Assembly: GCF_001425605.1 (NCBI RefSeq)
Contig: NZ_LMRG01000012.1
Coordinates: 395,518 to 459,517 of the forward strand
From: Rhizobium sp. Leaf453
GTDB taxonomy: Bacteria > Pseudomonadota > Alphaproteobacteria > Rhizobiales > Rhizobiaceae
Direction: 5' to 3'
Length of the DNA: 64,000 nt
A program made the translations under genes and the position numbers. Below, one piece after another: positions 45,529 to 54,531 of this stretch. The notes under the pieces are model-generated. The model ran no database searches and had not been told where the DNA came from. It saw only the letters and a program-made list of their open reading frames with translations. Every line of letters starts with the position of its first letter. Position 1 is the first letter of the stretch.

Positions 45529-46220
45529 GCCAGTCGGCCGTCAAGATTCTCGTCGTCGATGACGAACCGCCGATCCGGCGGCTGCTCCGCGTCGGGCTGG
45601 CGACGCAGGATTATGCCGTCATTGAGGCAGGGAACGGCAAGGCCGCGCGGGCCATGGTCACAGACGACCCACCGGACCTCATCCTGCTCGATCTCGGGCT
45701 GCCGGATATCCCGGGGCACGACCTCTTGCAGGGCTGGCGGGCGGAGGGGCTGACGGTCCCGATCGTCATCCTGTCGAGCCGCACCGACGAAGCCGGCATC
45801 GTCAAGGCGCTGGAGTTGGGCGCAGACGACTATGTGGCGAAACCGTTCGGGATGAACGAACTGGTCGCCCGCATCCGCGTTGCGCTGCGCCACCGGCTGC
45901 AGCAACAGGGCGAAAAGCCGGTGTTCCACACCGGCGGGCTTTCCGTCGATCTGGTCAAACGTATCGTCCGGGTCGATGAGCGCGAGGTGAAACTATCGCC
46001 CAAGGAATACGATATCCTGCGCATTCTCGTGCAATATGCCGGCAAGGTGCTGACGCATCAGTTCCTGTTGAAGCAGGTCTGGGGCCATGCAGACGACGTG
46101 CAGTACCTGCGCGTCTATGTCCGTCAGCTGCGCCAGAAGATCGAGGCGATACCCGATCAGCCGCAATACATCACCACGGAAACCGGTGTCGGATATCGCT
46201 TGCGCGAGGCGGATATCTAG
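45525..46220 (+). CDS. kdpE: Two-component response regulator KdpE
   Basis: This 231-residue OmpR-family regulator has an N-terminal receiver with acidic pocket VVDDEPP, phospho-accepting Asp56 in LILLDLGLPD, and Lys in YVAKPFGM, followed by a winged-helix effector domain (LSPKEYDILRILVQYAGKVLTHQFLLK). It activates kdpFABC. It overlaps kdpD and stops 4 bp before the convergent TPR gene. Confidence 0.97.
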   Translation: MSQSAVKILVVDDEPPIRRLLRVGLATQDYAVIEAGNGKAARAMVTDDPPDLILLDLGLPDIPGHDLLQGWRAEGLTVPIVILSSRTDEAGIVKALELGADDYVAKPFGMNELVARIRVALRHRLQQQGEKPVFHTGGLSVDLVKRIVRVDEREVKLSPKEYDILRILVQYAGKVLTHQFLLKQVWGHADDVQYLRVYVRQLRQKIEAIPDQPQYITTETGVGYRLREADI

Positions 46221-46224
46221 CTGG

Positions 46225-46506
46225 TTACAGAAGGGTGTCGATGCTGATCTCGCTGAGCCTTTCACGCGCCTTGATGGCGTTCAGCCTGACCTCGGGGTTT
46301 TCCTCGATTGCGCGCCCATACCAGTATTTTGCGGCGTGAAGATCGCCTAGCGTCTCGTAGCAAGCGCCAAGCCGCTCCCCAAGGTACCCGCCATCCAGGG
46401 ACTGGTCGCCGTCCGCCATGAACAGGTAAATCTTGATGGCATCCGCGATGTTTCCGGTCGCGATCAGATCCTTGGCACGGCGTTCCAGGTGATTGAAATT
46501 GTACAC
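46225..46506 (-). CDS. Small TPR/SEL1-like repeat protein
   Basis: This roughly 93-residue protein has helical repeat pairs (HLERRAKDLIATGNIADAIK, LGACYETLGDLHAAKYWYGR, AIEENPEVRL) like a one- to two-unit tetratricopeptide protein. The GTG at 46506 follows GGAGAG at a good distance; a longer GTG start at 46545 would add 13 residues. It is downstream of the aminotransferase on the same strand. Partner and role are unknown. Confidence 0.7.
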   Translation of the reverse strand: MYNFNHLERRAKDLIATGNIADAIKIYLFMADGDQSLDGGYLGERLGACYETLGDLHAAKYWYGRAIEENPEVRLNAIKARERLSEISIDTLL

Positions 46507-46554
46507 GCTGCTCTCTCCGACGGAACCGATCCCATCAGATTGCACATTTGCTTT

Positions 46555-47703
46555 TCAGGCGCCATTGCGCGTCAGCCAGTTGCGCAGCGCGGTGATGCCC
46601 TCCGGCACGTGCAGGCGGCCGAAGCCGACGCGCAGGCAGTCTTGCGGGACGGGGGTCAGGTCGGACCGATAGACACTGGAGGGCAGGAAGAAGACGCCGG
46701 CTTCCTCGACCAGTCTTCGGGTAAACGCCTCGACACCATCGGCACCCTTGTAGCGGATGAAGGCGACGCAGCCGCCATCGGGCTCACGCCAGTCGAACAG
46801 ATGCGGGAATTCGGCGAAGAACGCATTCAACTGGCCGATATTGTCGCGCACGATGGCGCGGGTGCGGGAGAGGATCCGGTCACGGTTCTTCAGCGCGATC
46901 CGCGCAAGCACCTCGGACGGCGCCGAATTGCAGATCGACAGGAAGTGCTTGTAGCGCTCGCAGCGCACGAGAAAATCGCGATCCTTGCAGGCGAGCCAGC
47001 CGATGCGCAGGCCCGGCAGGCCATAGGCTTTCGACATGACGTTGAGCGAAATGCCGCGCTCGTAGACATCCACCGCCTGCGGCAGCCGGAGCGTCTCGTC
47101 CTTTTCAATCAGACGGTAGACCTCGTCGCTGAACAGCCAGATGCCATGCTTGCGGCAAAGCGCGACAAGGGCGTTGAAAGTATCCTGCGAAATGATCTTG
47201 CCGGTCGGATTGTTGGGAAAGTTGATCGAGATCAGCTTGGTGTTCGGACGGATCGCGGCCTCGATCTGGCCGATATCGAGGTTCCAGTGATTGTCGATCT
47301 CCAGTGCAACGCCGGTAACCTCGCAAATGCTGAGCGGGATGGTTTCGGCGGCCTGATAATTCGGCGTAACGACGATGGCGTGATCATCTGCCGTCAGCAG
47401 CACCTTCATGGCGATATAGATCGCCTCTTCGGCGCCGGCGAAGCACAGCAGGTTTTCCGGCGTGACCCTGTCATAGGTTGCGGCGATCTCTTGCCGGAGC
47501 GCGGGCGCGCCAAAGGTTTCGGTGTAGCCGAGGCTCAGGTTTTCAAAATCTGCGCGTTCAGCCTCGCTGGCCATGTCGAGAAGAGCCGGCAGGCGCAGGC
47601 TTTCCGCATCGGAGCCGGTCATGTTGTATTTGGCGACGAATTCCCACTTGGACATATAGGCTTCAAGGGCGAAATCCCGCATCGGGCGCATGGAAACCGT
47701 CAT
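46555..47703 (-). CDS. PLP-dependent aminotransferase (class I/II)
   Basis: This 382-residue fold-type I aminotransferase has the PLP-Lys block NVMSKAYGLPGLRIGWLA (about residue 226), the Asn/Asp pair SINFPNNPTG and LFSDEVYR, and the C-terminal Arg region DCLRVGFGRL. It is related to MalY/aspartate-type enzymes. Its ATG overlaps the upstream YheO/DauR-type regulator stop (ATGA), so the two are co-expressed and the regulator probably controls it. Amino-acid substrate cannot be told; a D- or basic amino acid role is possible given the regulator type. Confidence 0.88.
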   Translation of the reverse strand: MTVSMRPMRDFALEAYMSKWEFVAKYNMTGSDAESLRLPALLDMASEAERADFENLSLGYTETFGAPALRQEIAATYDRVTPENLLCFAGAEEAIYIAMKVLLTADDHAIVVTPNYQAAETIPLSICEVTGVALEIDNHWNLDIGQIEAAIRPNTKLISINFPNNPTGKIISQDTFNALVALCRKHGIWLFSDEVYRLIEKDETLRLPQAVDVYERGISLNVMSKAYGLPGLRIGWLACKDRDFLVRCERYKHFLSICNSAPSEVLARIALKNRDRILSRTRAIVRDNIGQLNAFFAEFPHLFDWREPDGGCVAFIRYKGADGVEAFTRRLVEEAGVFFLPSSVYRSDLTPVPQDCLRVGFGRLHVPEGITALRNWLTRNGA

Positions 47704-48338
47704 CTGTCGTCTCCTTCGGAGTCCTGTTTTTGTCGTATAGTGCCGAGGCGATTGTAGATCGTCGCGCGCGAAAGCTTGAGGATTTCGGCCACATAGGGAA
47801 CGGCCTTGCGAATCGCGAAGACGCCGCGCGCATCGAGCATGCCGATGAGGCCGTCCATGTCGGCTCCCGTCAGGCCTGCGAGCGTCGTCCGGCGGGTGGC
47901 GAGGAAATCACCGATCACCGCATTGACCGCTTCTCGCCAGTCGTCGGCCATCAGGGCGGATGTCTTCGGGGTCGTCTCCGCAAAATCCATCATGGATTTC
48001 AACTGGTCGAAGAGACCGGCAAAGGCCTGGATATCGTGATTGATGCAGAGAAGGCCGATCGGCTTGCCGCTATCGTCGCGCAGCACGGCCGTGATCGCCT
48101 TCAGCTTGCGCCCGTCCCAGTTGGATTTGGGATAAGGGCCGATGACATTGTCCTCCAGCGAGGCGGTGAGACCGTCCTCGTTGAGCGAACTGTCGCCCGG
48201 CCGCCGTTTGGAAAAGGCGGTCGAGAGATGGAAGATCAGGCCGGTTTCGAGATCATGCAGGACAGCTTCCACATGCGGTGAAAACAGCGTGGCGATCGCA
48301 TCGCAAACGGGAATGAACGGGGTCAATGGATGAGGCAT
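47700..48338 (-). CDS. YheO/DauR-type transcriptional regulator
   Basis: This 212-residue protein has an N-terminal YheO-like PAS domain (FIPVCDAIATLFSPHVEAVL, LCINHDIQAF near residue 100) and a C-terminal helix-turn-helix typical of DauR (DARGVFAIRKAVPYVAEIL then LSRATIYNRL). DauR represses D-arginine catabolism in Pseudomonas. Here it precedes and overlaps an aminotransferase gene, and is likely its regulator. The effector is unknown. Confidence 0.88.
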   Translation of the reverse strand: MPHPLTPFIPVCDAIATLFSPHVEAVLHDLETGLIFHLSTAFSKRRPGDSSLNEDGLTASLEDNVIGPYPKSNWDGRKLKAITAVLRDDSGKPIGLLCINHDIQAFAGLFDQLKSMMDFAETTPKTSALMADDWREAVNAVIGDFLATRRTTLAGLTGADMDGLIGMLDARGVFAIRKAVPYVAEILKLSRATIYNRLGTIRQKQDSEGDDR

Positions 48339-48415
48339 GCCGCCTTATCCATTGAATTAGACATTTTGTCAATATGGACGTATTGAATAACTTAGCGCGA
48401 TGTTGCGGCACCCAG

Positions 48416-49129
48416 CTACTGGCTGAAGGCCGGGTCGCGGTGCGACAGTTTCTTGTGGAGATGCACCATCATCCCGGCCGCAAAGAGCGGTGTCAGCAGG
48501 TTGAGCAGGGGGACGGCAAGGAAGGCGGCGAGGACGAGGCCAGCAAGAAAGACGGTGCCGGCATGTTTTGCCCGGAACAGCCGCGCTTCGGCCGGCGGGC
48601 GATGGCGCATGGCGGCGAATTCGAAGAATTCGCGGCCGAGAAGATAGCCATTGACCAGGAAGAAGGCGATCAGGTTGATGCCGGGAATGAGCAGCAGGAA
48701 CAGCGCGATAATATTACCGACGATGATGACGCCGAGGAATTTCAGCGTTCCGGAAATCGCCTCGCCAAGCGGCAAGGGGCGTCCCGCTGCGTCTTGCGGA
48801 TAATCGCGCCGCTCGACCACCTCGGCGACATCATCGAGGAAGAAGCCAGCGATCAGCGCGGTGACGGGGGCGAGTAGCAAGGCCAGCACCAGGGCGAGGC
48901 CAAGGCTTGCAAAAATGCCGATGACGAAGGTCAGCCAGCCCTCCCAGCCCGCCGTTCCGGGAATAAGCTGGTCGATCCATGGCAGAGTGAAATAGATGAA
49001 GGTTTCGCGCAGCGCCAGCCAGAGTCCGACCAGCACCAAGATTGTCAGTCCCAGAACCTTCCAGAACACGGAGCGCGTTTCCGGCGCAAAGAGATTGGCA
49101 AAGGCAAGCCGCGCGGCATCGAATATCAT
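48416..49129 (-). CDS. EI24/CysZ-family membrane protein
   Basis: This 237-residue polytopic protein has about four to six membrane segments and the block GFFLDDVAEVVERRDYP and GINLIAFFLVNGYLLGREFFE, characteristic of the EI24/CysZ family; members are sulfate permeases or etoposide-induced-2.4-like proteins. ATG 49129 was chosen because GGAG lies six bases upstream. It stands between two unrelated gene blocks, so context adds little. Sulfate transport is only a family guess. Confidence 0.82.
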   Translation of the reverse strand: MIFDAARLAFANLFAPETRSVFWKVLGLTILVLVGLWLALRETFIYFTLPWIDQLIPGTAGWEGWLTFVIGIFASLGLALVLALLLAPVTALIAGFFLDDVAEVVERRDYPQDAAGRPLPLGEAISGTLKFLGVIIVGNIIALFLLLIPGINLIAFFLVNGYLLGREFFEFAAMRHRPPAEARLFRAKHAGTVFLAGLVLAAFLAVPLLNLLTPLFAAGMMVHLHKKLSHRDPAFSQ

Positions 49130-49318
49130 TCCGGTCTCCATGCTGGCGGCATGTTTGCCGCTGCCTTGGCATGTAGGCAGGCCATGGCGGACGAGCAAGG
49201 TCGATGAGTGCCCTGTATGCTTGGAAAATCATATGCGCAGCCGTTGCAAGATGCTGCCATGGCGGCGGCCGCGCCGATATGCTACCGGCAAGACAAAATG
49301 GCATGGAGATACGGAACG

Positions 49319-50689
49319 ATGGCTGAAGTGGACGGAAACATGTCGGTTGCGGGCCTGTCGGTCCTGTTGCAATCCAGCGCACTCGATCCAGTCGAGCTGG
49401 CTCAGACCGTGCTCGACAAGATAGCCGGCTACAAGGATCAGTCGATCTTCACCGAGGTGCTCGGTGAGCGTGCCCTGTATGAAGCGAGAGCCGCTTCGAA
49501 CCGTATCCGCTCCGGCCGCTCGCTGGGTCTGCTGGACGGCATTCCCATCGCCTGGAAGGACCTGTTTGACACGCAGGGTTCCGTGACGAAGGCTGGCTCC
49601 GTGGTCCTGTCGGATCAGGCTCCCGCGAAGCAGGATGCGCCGGTGGTCAAGGTGCTGGCAAATGCCGGCATGGTCAGTGTCGGGCGCACCAATCTCAGCG
49701 AGTTCGCCTTTTCGGGCCTCGGCATCAACCCGCATTACGGGACGCCGCATAATCCGATGTCAAAGGATGAACCGCGTATTCCCGGTGGCTCCTCGTCGGG
49801 ATCGGCCGTCGCGGTTGCGGCTGGATTGGTGCCGGTTGCGATGGGGACTGACACTGGCGGGTCGATCCGTATTCCCGTCGCCTTCAACGGCATCGTCGGC
49901 TACAAGGCGACGCGTGGCCGTTATGCGATGGATGGCATCTTTCCGCTGGCAAGCAGCCTTGATTCGCTCGGCCCGCTCTGCCGCACCGTACAGGACGCGA
50001 TCTGGGTCGATGCCGCGATGCGCGGCCGTACCGCTCCGGAAATCGCCCGCGCGGACGTTCGTGGCATCAAGCTCGTGGTTGCCGAAACGATCGTCTTCGA
50101 AGATGCCGAAGCCGGCGTCGTTGAAGCATTCGAGCAGGCGATCAGGCGGCTGCAGGCAGCCGGCGTCACCGTTGAGCGCCGCGCCTTTCCGGTTTTCGCC
50201 GAGGTCTTCGAACTCATGGCCCGGCACGGGGCGCTTGTGACGGCGGAAGCATTTGCCCTGCACAAGGAACGCCTCTTCGGCGATGCCGCAGCGCGCATGG
50301 ACCAGCGGGTTGTTGCTCGTGCCCGGCTCGGTGAAAAGATCGCCATGACCGATTACATCGCGATTCTGGAAGCTCGTCGTCGCCTGATCGGGCAGTTCAA
50401 GGAAAGCCTGAACCCCGGCGAACTGATCGTGCATCCAACTCTGCCACATGTGGCGCCGGCGATTGCGCCGCTCGTTGCCGATGACGATTTGTTCTTCAAG
50501 ATCAACGGCAAGACCCTGCGCAACACGCTGATCGGCAATTTCCTCGACGGCTGCGGTGTTTCCATTCCCTGCGGCACCGGTGATGCCGGCATGCCGGTCG
50601 GGCTGCTGCTCTCTGGCCAGACCGGTGAAGACGAGCGGCTGCTTTCTGCGGCACTGAGCCTCGAATCCCTTGTTCGGGGTGAGGCATGA
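49319..50689 (+). CDS. Amidase-signature family amidase
   Basis: This 456-residue amidase has catalytic Lys in IPIAWKDLFDTQG, the Ser-cis-Ser pair in GGSSSGSAVAVAAGLVPVAMG and the nucleophile Ser in GTDTGGSIRIPVAF. It resembles AtzE/GatA-like hydrolases of small amides. It has no signal peptide. It overlaps the following ROK kinase gene by 4 bp (ATGA), so it is co-translated with a sugar kinase and CutC. This suggests an amide-linked or N-acylated sugar substrate, which is inference. Confidence 0.9.
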   Translation: MAEVDGNMSVAGLSVLLQSSALDPVELAQTVLDKIAGYKDQSIFTEVLGERALYEARAASNRIRSGRSLGLLDGIPIAWKDLFDTQGSVTKAGSVVLSDQAPAKQDAPVVKVLANAGMVSVGRTNLSEFAFSGLGINPHYGTPHNPMSKDEPRIPGGSSSGSAVAVAAGLVPVAMGTDTGGSIRIPVAFNGIVGYKATRGRYAMDGIFPLASSLDSLGPLCRTVQDAIWVDAAMRGRTAPEIARADVRGIKLVVAETIVFEDAEAGVVEAFEQAIRRLQAAGVTVERRAFPVFAEVFELMARHGALVTAEAFALHKERLFGDAAARMDQRVVARARLGEKIAMTDYIAILEARRRLIGQFKESLNPGELIVHPTLPHVAPAIAPLVADDDLFFKINGKTLRNTLIGNFLDGCGVSIPCGTGDAGMPVGLLLSGQTGEDERLLSAALSLESLVRGEA

Positions 50690-51597
50690 TCGTCTGTTTC
50701 GATATTGGTGGCTCGGCGATCAAGGGGGCGGTTGCTTATTCGGCCGAACGTATCGAGCCGATGGAACGGCGGGTCACGCCGCTCGATGATTTCGATGCCT
50801 TTGTCGAGGCGCTTCGCGCTGTTATCGCGGAGGCCGGCGGCAAGCCGGATTGCATCGCCATCTCCATCACCGGCGTCGTCGATCCCGAGACGCAGGCGAT
50901 CAAATGCGCCAATATTCCCTGCATCGACGGCCGAAAGCTGGCGGCGGAGCTGACGGAACGGCTGAATCTGCCGGTGTTGATTGCCAATGACGCGGATTGT
51001 TTCGCCCTGGCGGAGGCTGGCGCCGGTGCCGGGCGGGGATATCGGATCGTGCTCGGTGCCATCATCGGCACGGGTGTCGGCGGTGGTCTCGTGGTCGATG
51101 GCCGGCTCATCAATGCGGAAGGCGGGTTCGCCGGCGAGTGGGGCCATGGCCCGGCCGTCGCAACCATGGCCGGAACGCCGCCCGTCGCCATTCCACTCTT
51201 CGATTGCGGCTGCGGCCAGCGCGGCTGCGTCGATACGATCGGCGGTGCGCGCGGCATGGAGCGGCTGCACCAGACACTGCACGGCAAAGCTTTGCCGAGC
51301 CTTGAGATTACCCGGCTCTGGCAGGAAGGTGACGCCGAGGCGGCCCGCACCATCGACGTGCTGGTCGATCTCGTCAGTTCTCCACTGGCGCTGACCATCA
51401 ACATTACCGGTGCAACCATCGTGCCGGTCGGCGGCGGGCTGTCGAACGTGACGCCGCTGATCTCAGCGATCGACAAGGCTGTCCGTTCCCGCATCCTGCG
51501 CAAGTTCGACCGGCCGCTCGTCGTGCCCGGCGAATGCCATGTCGAGCCCGGTCTTATCGGTGCGGCGATCCTCGGCCTTGGCGGAGAGCGCACATGA
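50686..51597 (+). CDS. ROK-family sugar kinase
   Basis: This 303-residue sugar kinase has the phosphate-binding motif FDIGGSAIKGAV at the N-terminus, GTGVGGGLVVDG, GEWGHG and the zinc motif CGCGQRGCVDT. The family phosphorylates hexoses or N-acetylated hexosamines such as ManNAc or GlcNAc. It overlaps the amidase upstream and cutC downstream by 4 bp each. Position beside nag genes makes an N-acetylhexosamine likely. Confidence 0.9.
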   Translation: MIVCFDIGGSAIKGAVAYSAERIEPMERRVTPLDDFDAFVEALRAVIAEAGGKPDCIAISITGVVDPETQAIKCANIPCIDGRKLAAELTERLNLPVLIANDADCFALAEAGAGAGRGYRIVLGAIIGTGVGGGLVVDGRLINAEGGFAGEWGHGPAVATMAGTPPVAIPLFDCGCGQRGCVDTIGGARGMERLHQTLHGKALPSLEITRLWQEGDAEAARTIDVLVDLVSSPLALTINITGATIVPVGGGLSNVTPLISAIDKAVRSRILRKFDRPLVVPGECHVEPGLIGAAILGLGGERT

Positions 51598-52322
51598 CGA
51601 AAGTCCTGCTGGAAGTCTGCGTCGAGGACGCGGCGGGATTGGCCGCTGCCGTTGCCGGCGGCGCCGACCGGATCGAACTGTGTTCGGCACTCTCCGTCGG
51701 CGGGCTGACGCCATCCGCCGGCCTCATGGCTCTGGCGGCAAAGGCCGATATTCCCGTCTATGCGATGATCCGTCCGCGCGCCGGCGACTTCGTCTTCGGG
51801 CCGGATGAACTTGCAATCATGCGGGACGATATCGACGCGGCGCGCGCGGCCGGGCTTGCCGGGGTGGTGCTGGGCGCCAACCGCGCGGACGGTCGTCTCG
51901 ACATTGGGATCCTCGAACAGCTGTCGCGCCATGCAGCCGGGCTAGGCAAGACGCTGCATCGGGCCTTCGATCTGGTGCCGGATTTTGCAGAAGCGGTAGA
52001 AACCGCTGTCGATCTCGGGTTCGAGCGAATCCTGACCTCCGGCGGTGCCAGAACCGCGCCTGATGGCATTGATACCTTGTCGGAAATCATCGGGATTGCC
52101 GAGGGTCGTATTTCGATAATGCCGGGTTCCGGAGTGACGGTCGATAGCGTCAGTGATCTTCTGGAGCGGCTGACGATCAGCGAGGTCCATTCGTCCTGCT
52201 CGCGCAGTGAGCCGGCGAAGGATGACAGGCTCGTGTCGCTCGGCTTTGTGCCGCCGAGCGCGAGGATGACCGATGAAGGGCTGGTTCGAGCCTTGAAAGC
52301 GCGGCTCGGCTCCGCGCGATAG
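51594..52322 (+). CDS. cutC: CutC-family protein
   Basis: This 242-residue TIM-barrel protein has LLEVCVEDAAGLAAAVAGGA, DRIELCSALSVGGLTPS, MIRPRAGDF, GVVLGANRADG and GFERILTSGGARTA, diagnostic of CutC. The name comes from a copper-tolerance phenotype, but a biochemical role has not been firmly established in bacteria. Its tight coupling to an amidase and a ROK kinase suggests a metabolic function here. It ends 1 bp before the convergent nagA stop. Confidence 0.93.
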   Translation: MTKVLLEVCVEDAAGLAAAVAGGADRIELCSALSVGGLTPSAGLMALAAKADIPVYAMIRPRAGDFVFGPDELAIMRDDIDAARAAGLAGVVLGANRADGRLDIGILEQLSRHAAGLGKTLHRAFDLVPDFAEAVETAVDLGFERILTSGGARTAPDGIDTLSEIIGIAEGRISIMPGSGVTVDSVSDLLERLTISEVHSSCSRSEPAKDDRLVSLGFVPPSARMTDEGLVRALKARLGSAR

Positions 52323-52323
52323 G

Positions 52324-53484
52324 TCAGGCCTGAAAGACGCGCTGTCCGCCGATCCAGGTCGAGACCATGTCCAGATTGTCCGTCAGCAGCACGAAATCCG
52401 CACCTAGCCCCGGCATCAGCCGGCCCTTGCGGGTGGAAATACCGGCGGCGTCGGCGGGATAGGCGGATGCCATTCGGATGGCTTCATCGAGCGGCAGGTC
52501 CAGCTTCTCATGGGCGAAGCGTACCGAGGACAGCATGTCGATATCGGCGCCGGCCAGCGTGCCATCGGCCAGCGTCAGGCGGCCGTCCTTGCGGAAGATT
52601 TCCCGGCCATTGAGCAGGAAACCCGTCTGGTCGGATCCGATCGTCGACATGGCGTCGGTGACGATGAAGATGCGGCCGGGACCGTTCTTGGCGCGCAGTG
52701 CCAGCCGCATCGAAACCGGATCGACATGGAAGCCGTCGACGATCAGCCCGGCATGCAGGCTGCCGATATCGAGCGCCGCCCCGACCACACCCGGTTCGCG
52801 ATGGCCGAGCGGGCTCATGGCGTTAAACAGATGCGTAACCGTGCGTGCGCCGGCTTCAGCATAGGCCGCAACCGTCGCATAGCCGGCATCGGTATGGCCG
52901 ATGCTGACGATCAGCCCTGCCTCCGCAATTGCCCTGACCTGATCGACCGTGGTGTTTTCCGGCGCAACGGTGACCATCATGGCATCGAATTGGTCGGCGC
53001 AGCCCAGCATCGCCTCAAGGTCAGCCTGGTCCATCGGCCGGATCAGCGCCGGATCATGGGCGCCCTTGCGGGCAACCGAGAGATGCGGGCCTTCGATATG
53101 CAGGCCGAGGAAACCGGGTACGCCCTCGGCCTTTGCCTGAAGGCCAGCTTCGATCGTCTTGCGGCGGATCTCGAACGTATCGGTGATCAGCGTCGGCAGC
53201 AGCGCTGTGGTGCCGAATTTGGCATGCGCGGCGCAGATGGTGCGGATGGCCTCGACGTCCTGATGGTCGTTCAGCATCACGCCACCGCCGCCGTTGACCT
53301 GCAGGTCGATGAAGCCAGGAACCAGCAGATGTCCCTTGACGTCGATCAACGTGGTTTCAGGCGGCAGGTCTTTTTCCGGCAAAATACCGGTGACCGTGCC
53401 GCCATCCAGCAGCAATGCCTGATCGTCATACCAGAACTGGCTGTCGAAGATGCGGGCGCCGGTGATTGCTGTGCGTGTACTCAT
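52324..53484 (-). CDS. nagA: N-acetylglucosamine-6-phosphate deacetylase
   Basis: NagA removes acetate from GlcNAc-6-P. The 386-residue amidohydrolase has LVPGFIDLQVNGGGGV, metal Glu in HIEGPHLSVARKGAH, His in IVSIGHTDAGY and HLFNAMSPLGHREPG, and catalytic Asp in IVTDAMSTIG. It overlaps the preceding SIS-domain gene by 4 bp (ATGA) and is last in a four-gene operon with a kinase and GntR regulator. Confidence 0.96.
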   Translation of the reverse strand: MSTRTAITGARIFDSQFWYDDQALLLDGGTVTGILPEKDLPPETTLIDVKGHLLVPGFIDLQVNGGGGVMLNDHQDVEAIRTICAAHAKFGTTALLPTLITDTFEIRRKTIEAGLQAKAEGVPGFLGLHIEGPHLSVARKGAHDPALIRPMDQADLEAMLGCADQFDAMMVTVAPENTTVDQVRAIAEAGLIVSIGHTDAGYATVAAYAEAGARTVTHLFNAMSPLGHREPGVVGAALDIGSLHAGLIVDGFHVDPVSMRLALRAKNGPGRIFIVTDAMSTIGSDQTGFLLNGREIFRKDGRLTLADGTLAGADIDMLSSVRFAHEKLDLPLDEAIRMASAYPADAAGISTRKGRLMPGLGADFVLLTDNLDMVSTWIGGQRVFQA

Positions 53485-54503
53485 CGTGTTTCCGTGACCT
53501 TCTTGAGGGCGACGGGCGCGTCGGGATTGAGGCCGCGCGACCGCGACCAGGATTCGACGAAGCCATAGAACGGCAGGATCAGCGTAAGTGCGTCGGTGAT
53601 CGGATGCCCGGTCTCGACGAAAGGCAGGATCTTGGCCGATTTTGCTTCCGACGAGGTCACGAAGGCGAGTGCGCCCTTGGCGCTCAGGCCATCGAGTATG
53701 CCGGTGACGGAGGCCTGTGCGGCATCGCGGGCGGCGAGGCCGATGACGGGGAAGCGCTTTTCGACCAGGGCGACCGGGCCATGCAGCACTTCGGCGGCCG
53801 AATAGGCTTCCGCATGCATGCCGGAAGTCTCCTTGAACTTCAGCGCCGCTTCACTGGCGATGGCGAGCGCCGGGCCACGGCCGAGCACGAAGAGGGATTC
53901 GGCATCGCCGAGTTCGTCTGCCAGCATCTGCCAGTCGAGTTTCACCGCCTTGGCAAACTGTGCCGGCAGGTCCGCGACGGCGCGCTGCAGGGCTGCGTCG
54001 CCCGTCCATTCCCCGAGAACGGCAAGGCCGGCGACGATCGAGTTGACGTAGGATTTGGTGGCGGCGACGGCGATTTCCGGGCCGGCCTGAATGTCGAGCG
54101 GATGGGTGCTGGCCTCGGCGATCGGCGAGGGCAGGGTGTTGGTGAGCGCAATCGTCACGGCCCCGGCCTTGGTCGCGGCTTCCGCCATGGCGACGATATC
54201 AGGGCTTTTGCCGGACTGCGAAACCGCGATCGAGGCAGCCCCCTGCAGGTGCATCTTCGCGCCGTAGATCGAGGCCAGCGACGGGCCGAGCGAGGCGACC
54301 GGGCGGCCGGTGGTCAGTTCGATCGCATATTTCAGGAACAGCGCCGCATGGTCGGACGAGCCGCGCGCGATGGTCACGAAGAAGGCCGGGTCCTTTTCGC
54401 GCAGGGCCGCGCCGGTTGCCTTTACGGCCTCGCGTGACTGTTCGAGAAGGCGGGCTGCCGCTTCCGGGATTTCGTCGATTTCGCGGCGCATATTCGTCTG
54501 CAT
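53481..54503 (-). CDS. SIS-domain glucosamine-6-phosphate deaminase / aminotransferase-like protein (NagB-II type)
   Basis: This 340-residue protein has two SIS domains, homologous to the isomerase half of GlmS but lacking its glutaminase domain. Blocks include ARGSSDHAALFLKYAIEL, SQSGKSPDIVAMAEAA, GPEIAVAATKSYVNS and GRGPALAIASEAALKFKE. Such proteins act as GlcN-6-P deaminases (NagB-II). No canonical NagB is seen in the cluster, so it probably converts GlcN-6-P to Fru-6-P after NagA. It starts 28 bp after the GntR gene and overlaps nagA. Confidence 0.9.
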   Translation of the reverse strand: MQTNMRREIDEIPEAAARLLEQSREAVKATGAALREKDPAFFVTIARGSSDHAALFLKYAIELTTGRPVASLGPSLASIYGAKMHLQGAASIAVSQSGKSPDIVAMAEAATKAGAVTIALTNTLPSPIAEASTHPLDIQAGPEIAVAATKSYVNSIVAGLAVLGEWTGDAALQRAVADLPAQFAKAVKLDWQMLADELGDAESLFVLGRGPALAIASEAALKFKETSGMHAEAYSAAEVLHGPVALVEKRFPVIGLAARDAAQASVTGILDGLSAKGALAFVTSSEAKSAKILPFVETGHPITDALTLILPFYGFVESWSRSRGLNPDAPVALKKVTETR

Positions 54504-54531
54504 GGTCGTGTCTTTCTTCTTTGGGCGCTGT

